Below, piece after piece: positions 1 through 5,101 of a stretch of DNA of 5,101 bases. The notes below the pieces were generated by a model that did not search any database, had not been told where the DNA came from, and saw only the letters and a list, made by a program, of their open reading frames with translations. Origin of the DNA: Hyphomicrobiaceae bacterium (lineage in GTDB: Bacteria > Pseudomonadota > Alphaproteobacteria > Rhizobiales > Hyphomicrobiaceae); NCBI GenBank assembly GCA_021775715.1, contig JAJFHI010000197.1, positions 1 to 5,101 on the forward strand, in the 5' to 3' direction. Numbering within the stretch: the first letter of the stretch is position 1; each line of letters begins with the position of its first letter. Both the position numbers and the translations under genes were made by a program.

Positions 1-538
1 TGTGGGAGCCGGTGTGGTTGGTCTTCTTGTGGCCTATCTGGCAGCCCGCATCCCCGGTACGGACGTCACTGTCGTCGATGTCGATCCGGCGCGAAAGACT
101 ATCGTCGAGCAGTTGGGTTCCCAGTTTGCCACACCCGACAATCTAGAGCGCATAGGTGGCGCGGACGTGGTCTTTCATGCCAGCGCCAGCGCCGCAGGAC
201 TTAACTCCGCCATCTCGGTCGCCGGGCAGGAAGCAACCGTTGTCGAAATGAGCTGGTACGGAGATCGGGCCACACCAGTTAACCTCGGCGGTGCCTTCCA
301 TTCCCAGCGCCTCCGTCTTATCGCCTCACAGGTCGGACAACTTCCCGCCCACCGCCAGCGTCGCTGGAGTTATCAGAAACGCATGGCCAAAGTACTCGAC
401 CTGTTGCACGACCCCGTCCTCGATATACTGGTCGCAGAAGAAATCACATTTGACGACGTGGCCACAGCCCTGCCAGAAGTCTTGTCGAAAGAAAGCAAGG
501 GGCTGGCGCCCGTCATTCGCTATCCTGATGCCTCTTAA
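1..538 (+). CDS. Zinc-type (MDR family) alcohol dehydrogenase, C-terminal part (5' end outside window)
   Basis: This is the nucleotide-binding half of a medium-chain dehydrogenase/reductase; the reading frame is already open at the left edge. The visible 178 residues begin at the Rossmann glycine motif VGAGVVG (visible residues 1-7). A second strand VTVVDVDPARK follows (about 22-32), whose acidic residues favour NAD(H) over NADP(H) by family rule. Then come GADVVFHASAS (about 53-63) and the MDR-like segment VVEMSWYGD (about 80-88). Full MDR proteins are about 320-350 residues, so roughly 150 residues with the catalytic zinc domain lie upstream and cannot be judged. The GTG at position 2 is an internal valine codon, not a start. 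The gene ends 35 bases before the PTPS-like gene and reads in the same direction, consistent with one operon. The substrate is unknown; the neighbours suggest oxidation or reduction of an alcohol/aldehyde in a small-molecule pathway, which is inference. The family call is firm and the specific activity is open. Confidence 0.88.
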   Translation, partial: VGAGVVGLLVAYLAARIPGTDVTVVDVDPARKTIVEQLGSQFATPDNLERIGGADVVFHASASAAGLNSAISVAGQEATVVEMSWYGDRATPVNLGGAFHSQRLRLIASQVGQLPAHRQRRWSYQKRMAKVLDLLHDPVLDILVAEEITFDDVATALPEVLSKESKGLAPVIRYPDAS

Positions 539-559
539 CACCTCCAAGGCCCCCAATCC

Positions 560-563
560 GGAG
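560..563 (+). promoter_or_regulatory. Likely ribosome binding site of the PTPS-like gene
   Basis: GGAG lies 10 bases before the ATG at 574, within the 35-base gap after the dehydrogenase stop codon. It is a moderate Shine-Dalgarno match with slightly long spacing. No promoter-like sequence is evident in the short gap, so the gene is probably co-transcribed with the dehydrogenase. Confidence 0.5.
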
Positions 564-573
564 ACGCTGCCTT

Positions 574-978
574 ATGTATTCTGTTGAAGTCCGCGACCGC
601 ATTATGATCGCCCACAGTCTGCCCGACCCGTTTTTTGGTCCCGCGCAGAACATGCACGGCGCCACGTTTATCGTCGACGTCGCCTTTTTCCGCGACGAAT
701 TGACGGAACAAAACGTTGTGGTTGATATTGGTGCGGCGCTCTCAGTTCTCAATGCCACACTAAAGCCTTTGGCATACAAGAACCTGGACGCCCTGGAGAC
801 GTTCGACGGCAAACTGACAACGACCGAGTTTCTGGCAAAGCACATCTTCGACCAGATGGCTTCCGCCGCTCTTAATGGTGAGCTTGGTGCCGATGGCAAA
901 GGCCTTAAAAAAATTCGTGTAACGTTGTCTGAAACAGATTTGGCACGCGCGGCTTACGAAGGGGCAATTGGTGCCTGA
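574..978 (+). CDS. PTPS/QueD-superfamily protein with altered active site
   Basis: This 134-residue protein has the length and order of elements of the 6-pyruvoyl-tetrahydropterin synthase/6-carboxytetrahydropterin synthase (T-fold) family. These enzymes bind zinc through three histidines and convert 7,8-dihydroneopterin triphosphate in biopterin or queuosine synthesis. Visible family features are IAHSLP with His14 (first zinc ligand), NMHGATF with His28 (second ligand), VVVDIGAA (about 48-55), TTTEFLAKHIFDQ (82-94, Glu85) and the C-terminal VTLSETD with Glu120, the pterin-anchoring glutamate position. Several key residues differ. The usual HGH is HGA, so the third zinc ligand is Ala30. The catalytic Cys four residues before the HGH histidine is Ala24. 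The catalytic LDH motif is LAY (66-68). Standard QueD or PTPS activity is therefore unlikely. The gene sits between a dehydrogenase and a glycosyltransferase, and its stop codon overlaps the start of the latter. Databases probably call it 6-carboxytetrahydropterin synthase; family membership is well supported, that specific name is not. Confidence 0.88.
   Translation: MYSVEVRDRIMIAHSLPDPFFGPAQNMHGATFIVDVAFFRDELTEQNVVVDIGAALSVLNATLKPLAYKNLDALETFDGKLTTTEFLAKHIFDQMASAALNGELGADGKGLKKIRVTLSETDLARAAYEGAIGA
958..964 (+). promoter_or_regulatory. Ribosome binding site deciding the glycosyltransferase start
   Basis: GAAGGGG lies inside the last codons of the PTPS-like gene. It is 6 bases before the GTG at 971 but only 3 bases before the alternative TTG at 968. 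The spacing favours GTG as the glycosyltransferase start. Confidence 0.55.
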
Positions 979-2017
979 CATTGTTTTTGCAATACCCGGC
1001 GATATTCACACGCCAACCGGTGGCTATGCTTATGGCCGTCGCATCATGTCACTGTTTCCCGCGCTTGGCTTCAAACATCAGCGGCTGCAATTGGCCGACA
1101 GCTTCCCGACACCGACGCAAGCCGGTCTTGAGGAAACAAGGCGTCTACTGTCGGCGATACCGAGCGATAATGTGCTCGTGATTGATGGCTTGGCTTACGG
1201 CGCACTTCCTGAGGAAATTATCAAGTGTATCAGCTGCCGCATTATCGCTTTGGTGCATCATCCGTTGGCGCTGGAAAGCGGGATCAGTGAAGCTGACAGC
1301 GCAAAATTTGCCGCGTCAGAGAAAGCGGCCCTCGCCCACGCCGACGCCGTCATTGTCACGGGCCCCGCCATGGCACCTATCCTTGAGGCCGAGTACGCCG
1401 TTCCAGCCGAAAAGATTACAATCGCCATGCCTGGCACCAATCCGGCGCTACGGGCAACCGGCACAGGTACACCGCTGCAGCTGTTGGCTGTGGGGGCGAT
1501 CTCGCCACGCAAGGGCTACGATGTGTTGGTCAAAGCGCTCGGGCCGTTGAGCCATCTTGATTGGCGGCTAACAATCGCTGGCGCCCAGGACCGGGATCCG
1601 GAAACCGCCGGTGCGCTTAAACAACAAATTCAAAAGGCCGGAATGGTTGATCGTATCAAGTTGCCCGGAGTCGTGGTCCCCGCAACGCTTGAACGCTTCT
1701 ACGAAACAGCCGACATCTTCGTCATGCCGACGTTGTTCGAAGGCTACGGTATGGTGCTCGCCGAAGCGATGGCTTGCGGCCTACCGATTGTCAGCACCAA
1801 AGGTGGTGCCGCGGCATTCACCGTTCCCGATGGCGCTGCACTGAAAGTCCCCCCTGGTGATGTCGAAGCGCTGACTGAGGCTCTAAAGCAGGCACTCTCA
1901 AATAAAAAGCTGCGCAAAAAACTTGCCGATGCTGCGTGGGAGGCCGGTCGCAAGCTACCCACCTGGAATGAGACCGCACGTAAGTTTGCCGAAGTCATTA
2001 TGGATTACAAAGCATGA
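971..2017 (+). CDS. Glycosyltransferase, GT-B fold, family 4 type
   Basis: A retaining GT4-like glycosyltransferase that would move a sugar from a nucleotide-sugar donor to an unknown acceptor in the cytoplasm. From the GTG start it has 348 residues, a usual length. The N-terminal domain opens with a beta strand and the glycine loop TPTGGYAYGRR (about 15-25). The C-terminal donor domain starts with LLAVGAISPRKGYD (about 171-184), whose Arg-Lys pair typically contacts the donor phosphates. It continues with LTIAGAQD and has the diagnostic E-x7-E signature in EGYGMVLAEA (Glu257 and Glu265), then GLPIVSTKGG and VPPGDVEAL. No signal peptide or membrane segment is evident, so a soluble small-molecule or lipid acceptor is possible. 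The start overlaps the PTPS-like stop by 8 bases and the end overlaps the methyltransferase start by 4 bases, so the three genes look translationally coupled. A TTG at 968 would add one residue. The family is clear; donor and acceptor are unknown. Confidence 0.9.
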   Translation: MPDIVFAIPGDIHTPTGGYAYGRRIMSLFPALGFKHQRLQLADSFPTPTQAGLEETRRLLSAIPSDNVLVIDGLAYGALPEEIIKCISCRIIALVHHPLALESGISEADSAKFAASEKAALAHADAVIVTGPAMAPILEAEYAVPAEKITIAMPGTNPALRATGTGTPLQLLAVGAISPRKGYDVLVKALGPLSHLDWRLTIAGAQDRDPETAGALKQQIQKAGMVDRIKLPGVVVPATLERFYETADIFVMPTLFEGYGMVLAEAMACGLPIVSTKGGAAAFTVPDGAALKVPPGDVEALTEALKQALSNKKLRKKLADAAWEAGRKLPTWNETARKFAEVIMDYKA

Positions 2018-2901
2018 CCGGATTTAGCACGGATTGGCTTGCCCTCCGTGAGAGTGCCGATCATCGCTCGCGCAACAGCAACGTGGCTGATGCATTGCAG
2101 GCGCATTTTGGTCTGCGCGATACGTTACGCATCGTTGATCTGGGCTCTGGCACGGGGTCGAATTTGCGTGGCACCGCTGACCTCTTGCCCACTCACCAGC
2201 AATGGACGCTTGTCGACTACGACGCCGCCCTTCTTTCGTCCGCCCGGACAGCACTCGCCGATTGGGCCGACAGCGCCCAGTCCGTCGGCGAGAACATGCA
2301 GTTGAAGAAAGGTCACTTGAATCTTGAGGTGACGTTCAAGGTCGCAGATCTGGCGAACGATCTTGATGCTGCGTTAGGGGAAACGCCCGATCTCGTAACG
2401 GCGTCGGCTTTTTTTGATCTCGTTTCACCCGCAGCAATCGGCAAAATTGCTCAGGCCGTCACCAAACGGCGCGCAGCATTCTGTACGGTGCTAACATATA
2501 ACGGCATCCAGCAATGGGTACCGCGCCACCCAAGCGACAGCGCGCTAGTTTCCGCTTACCACCATCATCAACGCTCCGACAAAGGGTTCGGTCCTGCGGC
2601 CGGCCCAACAGCGCCTGCCATCCTTGCTGACCGCTTTACGGCAAGCGGCTATCGCGTTTTGGAGGGCGATAGCCCGTGGAACCTCAAAGCTCCAAGCGAT
2701 GCAGCCTTAATCAATGAATTGTCCCGAGGCTACGTGCGGGCGGTTGGCGAAGCAGGCAAAGTTGATGCGGCGGCGATCGAGAAATGGGGCGCCCGCAGCA
2801 TCACCGGCTCGGTTGTCGGCCACACCGACACACTCGCGTTTCCCGGCCACAACGTCTTCATGGATGACCCGGAAGACGATGACGACGACGAGGTTATTTA
2901 G
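2014..2901 (+). CDS. Class I SAM-dependent methyltransferase
   Basis: A 295-residue Rossmann-fold methyltransferase. SAM-binding motif I is IVDLGSGTGSN (about 40-50), followed by WTLVDYDAALL (64-74), whose Asp68 or Asp70 would bind the SAM ribose. VADLANDLD (110-118) and PDLVTASAFFDLVS (125-138) match later motifs. The N-terminal DWLALRESADHRSRN and the segment HHHQRSDKGFGPAAGP (about 183-198) look like conserved signatures of a specific subfamily that I recall, without being able to check, from alphaproteobacteria. The C-terminus is a strongly acidic tail (DDPEDDDDDEVI). The ATG overlaps the glycosyltransferase stop in an ATGA arrangement with no clear Shine-Dalgarno of its own, so translation probably depends on coupling. 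Its stop codon overlaps the stop of the cytochrome gene on the other strand. The substrate is unknown; the operon suggests O-, N- or C-methylation of a small molecule made by the upstream enzymes (inference). Confidence 0.88.
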   Translation: MTGFSTDWLALRESADHRSRNSNVADALQAHFGLRDTLRIVDLGSGTGSNLRGTADLLPTHQQWTLVDYDAALLSSARTALADWADSAQSVGENMQLKKGHLNLEVTFKVADLANDLDAALGETPDLVTASAFFDLVSPAAIGKIAQAVTKRRAAFCTVLTYNGIQQWVPRHPSDSALVSAYHHHQRSDKGFGPAAGPTAPAILADRFTASGYRVLEGDSPWNLKAPSDAALINELSRGYVRAVGEAGKVDAAAIEKWGARSITGSVVGHTDTLAFPGHNVFMDDPEDDDDDEVI

Positions 2902-3491
2902 GCCTTATCACGCTTCTTGAGCAGGCCGGGCATCATACGGGCAAGAACTAGATCTTTACGCACTGTATGATGGTAAATCGCTGCCGCGATGTGCAGCACG
3001 ATAAGGGCAAGCAACACCGTTGCCGCCCAGCCGTGATATGCAAGAACAACCTCGGCCACCTTCTTATCGACCCCGACAAGGGCTGGCAGGTTGAAAAAGC
3101 CCCAGATATTCAGCGCACCGTAGTAAGATGCCCCTAAGTATCCCAGGATCGGTGTTCCGATCAAAAGCGCGTAAATGCCCCAGTGGTTGAGCATGCTCAC
3201 CGTCTTTTGCCACGGCTCTAGCGTTGCTAGCTCTTCCGGTGCGCCATTAACGAGGCGATACAGAAACCGCAATAGAATCAACACCAGCAAAATAACGCCA
3301 AGCATTTTGTGTGTCGTGTACATGTTGTTTGTGAAGCGGTCGAAGATACCGAGATCGCCGCCGCGATAAGCCATGTAGAGCCCGAGCGGCAGTTGCAGCA
3401 GAACCAGAACTGCCATCAGCCAATGAAAACTGCGTGCCGTGCCGCTATAAACCTCAACATGATCTTTAGATCCGGTGGTGGCATCAGACAT
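2898..3491 (-). CDS. Cytochrome b561 (CybB-type di-heme membrane protein)
   Basis: A 197-residue inner-membrane cytochrome b of the bacterial b561 family, which passes electrons between quinols and other carriers through two b hemes. Four hydrophobic helices are visible at about residues 22-41, 62-81, 105-122 and 148-172. Candidate heme-ligand histidines sit in the expected family contexts: His23 in RSFHWLMA, His61 in TTHKMLG, His153 in AYHGWAA and His167 in LIVLHIAA. His103 and the His174-His175 pair are also present. The C-terminus is basic (LLKKRDKA), which fits a cytoplasmic end. The gene is the last of a leftward operon, 12 bases after the RibD-like reductase, and has a very strong ribosome binding site. 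It ends on the stop codon of the convergent methyltransferase. The physiological partner cannot be told; members serve in respiration and superoxide or quinol oxidation. Confidence 0.93.
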   Translation of the reverse strand: MSDATTGSKDHVEVYSGTARSFHWLMAVLVLLQLPLGLYMAYRGGDLGIFDRFTNNMYTTHKMLGVILLVLILLRFLYRLVNGAPEELATLEPWQKTVSMLNHWGIYALLIGTPILGYLGASYYGALNIWGFFNLPALVGVDKKVAEVVLAYHGWAATVLLALIVLHIAAAIYHHTVRKDLVLARMMPGLLKKRDKA

Positions 3492-3499
3492 TACAAAAG

Positions 3500-3506
3500 C
3501 CTCCTA
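3500..3506 (-). promoter_or_regulatory. Strong ribosome binding site of cytochrome b561, containing the reductase stop codon
   Basis: On the minus strand this reads TAGGAGG, close to the ideal Shine-Dalgarno, with an 8-base spacer to the ATG at 3491-3489. Its first three bases (3506-3504) are the TAG stop codon of the upstream reductase. A ribosome terminating there is therefore positioned on the next gene's start signal, which suggests translational coupling. Confidence 0.85.
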
Positions 3507-4205
3507 CTGCGTACTTCTCAGATCACAGTCAAATAGCACGTCTCCGTCACCGAGCACAGCCACTTCGACCTTTGGGCGCAAGGCATCGCCCAACTGCGCA
3601 ATCGGATCGAGCACGAGACCCGGCTTACCGGAGCCCAAAAGGATCGGTGCAACGAGGACGTGCAGGCGATCGACCACGCCGGCATCGATGAACGCGGAAA
3701 CTGTTACTGCTCCGCCTTCGATCAACAGACGCCGCATGCCTCGTGCTGCCAGTGCCGCAATAATCGCTTGGGGCGGCACGAACCGGCCATCACGTCCGAG
3801 GCGAATTTCTTCAACGCCATCGGGCAACGCGTGACCTGCCACTGCGTCGTCAGCGCGGATCACGAAACGGCGGGGCTTGCCCTGCGTCAAGCACACGAGG
3901 TCGGGCGTCAATCGTCCGTTGGGATCAATGATGACACGGGCAGGATCGCCACCAGAAACATGGCGGACGTTGAGTTGCGGATTATCAACGACGGCTGTTC
4001 CGACACCAACGACCACAGCATCGACGTGGGCACGCAATGCATGCAGATGCGTCAGCGCGGCGCGCCCGTTGATGTACTTGCTTTCGCCGGAGGGGGTCGC
4101 GATGCGGCCATCAAGAGACTGGCCAAGCTGGGCGACTACAATTGGCGTTCTGCTGCCAGCCGCGCCGAGCCGAGCCAGACTGGAGGCTGTTGCATCCGTG
4201 AGCAT
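3504..4205 (-). CDS. Stand-alone RibD C-terminal-type pyrimidine reductase
   Basis: A 233-residue protein of the RibD C-terminal/dihydrofolate-reductase-like fold. In riboflavin synthesis this domain uses NADPH to reduce the ribosyl group of 5-amino-6-ribosylamino-uracil phosphate. Motifs in order are VAQLGQSLDGRIA (about 24-36), SKYINGRAALTHLHALRAHVD (42-62), VVVGVGTAVVDNPQLNVR (64-81, nucleotide-binding GxGT and D-N-P), ARVIIDPNGRL (89-99), LLIEGGAVTVSAFIDAGVVD (160-179) and VAPILLGSG (185-193). The N-terminal zinc deaminase domain of bifunctional RibD (about 140 residues with H-A-E and C-x-x-C) is absent, because the domain begins around residue 22. ATG 4205 is the most upstream ordinary start before an in-frame stop; its Shine-Dalgarno is weak. 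It sits 28 bases after the L,D-transpeptidase gene and feeds into the cytochrome gene. It may serve riboflavin synthesis or a specialised pathway reducing a related pyrimidine or pterin; the sequence cannot decide. Confidence 0.88.
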   Translation of the reverse strand: MLTDATASSLARLGAAGSRTPIVVAQLGQSLDGRIATPSGESKYINGRAALTHLHALRAHVDAVVVGVGTAVVDNPQLNVRHVSGGDPARVIIDPNGRLTPDLVCLTQGKPRRFVIRADDAVAGHALPDGVEEIRLGRDGRFVPPQAIIAALAARGMRRLLIEGGAVTVSAFIDAGVVDRLHVLVAPILLGSGKPGLVLDPIAQLGDALRPKVEVAVLGDGDVLFDCDLRSTQ

Positions 4206-4233
4206 CAGCGCGCCAAGAATATTGGGACGCTGC

Positions 4234-5101
4234 TCAAGGCGTCAGAGCCGCAGCCGAACCTGGCGCAATCTGTTCATCTGGATCTTGCGCACGGGCAACG
4301 TATTCCTGCGATCCGTCCTGATCATAAATATCATCACGGAATTGTACGGCGCCACCGGGTTCACCCCATGCAGTGACGTACGTGAAGTAAACCGGGATTG
4401 GCCGGGTCAACTTCAGATCAAGAGGCGCGCCTGTCTCCAGGACTTCCTGGACGCGGCCGGGCCGGTCCCAACCCTGTTCATATTTGTTGATCCAGGCAAC
4501 CAAATCATGCACGCCCTGAACACGCACGCAGCCGGCGCTGTAGGCACGTAAGCTTGAGTTAAACAACTGCTGCATTGGCGTGTCATGCATATAGACGTTG
4601 TGCTCGTTCGACATGTCAATTCGCACAAGTCCGAGCGCGTTTTGCGGCCCCGGATCTTGGCGAAACTTCACCTTATTGAGGTCGGCTTGCTCCCAATCGA
4701 CCGACGCAGGGTCCAGCTCAGGTCCGGCGTACCCATCGACGACACGAATTTTTTCTTTGAAGAGGTAGTCCGGCTCTTTCTTTAGACGCGGGATCAGGTC
4801 TTTGCGCGCGATGCTGTTTGGCACATGCCAATACGGAAAAAAGTTCACGCCGGTAATTGTCGCGCGCAGTGTTGGTGTTTCACGGCTCGGACGTCCGGCG
4901 ATGACACGATGGCGTTGCACCACATCAAACCGCTCGACAGCCTCAAGCTGGAATGCCGGCACGTTGACCAGGATATAGCGATCTTCGATGCGCAGGTTCG
5001 CCAGCTCAGCAATCCGGCGGCGGTTCAATCGTAACTGTGTCAGACGCTTTTCAGCCGTCACATTCAAGGCAGCAAACGTTCCGCGCTGCACACGACCTGT
5101 G
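4234..5101 (-). CDS. L,D-transpeptidase, YcbB/LdtD-like (N-terminus outside window)
   Basis: A peptidoglycan-modifying enzyme of the YkuD family that forms 3-3 cross-links between stem peptides in the periplasm. The visible part starts in the tail of a peptidoglycan-binding domain: the frame is open to the right edge and reads TGR before VQRGTFAALN, a typical end of that domain. The GTG at 5091 is therefore an internal valine, not the start. Counting from that valine as 1, the catalytic domain contains RYILVNVPAFQLE (about 38-50), VIAGRPSRETP (63-73), MHDTP (168-172, His169) and SAGCVRV (185-191, catalytic Cys188, codon 4528-4530). FRDDIYDQDG (251-260) near the end is characteristic of the long YcbB-type subfamily, which also carries the insertion seen between residues 85 and 150. 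A signal peptide and N-terminal domain should lie upstream of the window. It is the first visible gene of the leftward operon. Confidence 0.93.
   Translation of the reverse strand, partial: TGRVQRGTFAALNVTAEKRLTQLRLNRRRIAELANLRIEDRYILVNVPAFQLEAVERFDVVQRHRVIAGRPSRETPTLRATITGVNFFPYWHVPNSIARKDLIPRLKKEPDYLFKEKIRVVDGYAGPELDPASVDWEQADLNKVKFRQDPGPQNALGLVRIDMSNEHNVYMHDTPMQQLFNSSLRAYSAGCVRVQGVHDLVAWINKYEQGWDRPGRVQEVLETGAPLDLKLTRPIPVYFTYVTAWGEPGGAVQFRDDIYDQDGSQEYVARAQDPDEQIAPGSAAALTP

Noticed and set aside
2..4. GTG as the start of the first gene
   Set aside because: It encodes the first residue of a Rossmann glycine motif in a dehydrogenase whose N-terminal catalytic domain must lie upstream. The gene is truncated by the window edge.
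2312..2333. Inverted repeat GTCAC...GTGAC as a possible hairpin or regulator site
   Set aside because: The stem is only about 5-7 pairs, it lies inside the methyltransferase coding region with no T-run or promoter near it, and it fits chance.
2898..2960. Possible bidirectional terminator between the convergent genes
   Set aside because: I could not find a GC-rich inverted repeat followed by a T-run on either strand; the bases are fully coding.
4206..4245. Upstream extension of the RibD-like reductase into the end of the transpeptidase gene
   Set aside because: The frame stays open for about 12 codons before a stop, but contains no ATG, GTG or TTG. ATG 4205 remains the best start despite a weak ribosome site.
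3660..4551. Two long plus-strand open frames (3660-4376 and 3877-4551) opposite the reductase and transpeptidase genes
   Set aside because: Their translations show no recognisable domain and have irregular, low-hydrophobicity composition. They lie entirely antisense to two well-supported genes whose motifs are intact, so they are shadows of GC-rich coding DNA.
5089..5091. GTG as the start of the L,D-transpeptidase
   Set aside because: The frame is open to the window edge and the preceding residues continue a typical peptidoglycan-binding domain end, so this valine is internal.

Overview
The window (GC in the mid-to-high 50s by eye) is a dense, fully coding stretch of bacterial chromosome. 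The protein families and their sequence style suggest an alphaproteobacterium (Rhizobiales- or Rhodospirillales-like). This is inferred from general resemblance only, because the window holds no rRNA or other taxonomic marker. I see no mobile elements, tRNA or rRNA genes, CRISPR arrays or long intergenic regions.

The layout is two convergent gene sets. The left set runs rightward from 1 to 2901. It contains the C-terminal half of a zinc-type (MDR) alcohol dehydrogenase (cut by the window edge), a small 6-pyruvoyl-tetrahydropterin synthase (PTPS)/QueD-superfamily protein (574-978), a GT-B family 4 glycosyltransferase (about 971-2017) and a class I SAM-dependent methyltransferase (2014-2901). 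The last three overlap at their ends and are almost certainly translated from one message. The right set runs leftward from 5101 to 2898. It contains a YcbB/LdtD-like L,D-transpeptidase (N-terminus outside the window), a stand-alone RibD C-terminal-type reductase (3504-4205) and a four-helix cytochrome b561 (2898-3491). The two sets meet tail to tail with stop codons overlapping on opposite strands (2898-2901), leaving no room for an intergenic terminator.

The most interesting content is the left operon. A dehydrogenase, a PTPS-fold protein, a glycosyltransferase and a methyltransferase look like a small-molecule tailoring pathway, possibly for a modified pterin or related GTP-derived compound. 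The PTPS-fold protein keeps two of three zinc histidines and the substrate-anchoring glutamate. It appears to have lost the catalytic cysteine, the Asp-His pair and the third zinc ligand, so it probably does not do standard QueD or PTPS chemistry. The reductase-only RibD-like gene on the opposite strand handles a GTP-derived pyrimidine in known relatives and could belong to the same chemistry, but this is inference from proximity. The L,D-transpeptidase and cytochrome b561 are ordinary envelope and membrane genes with no evident link to that pathway.
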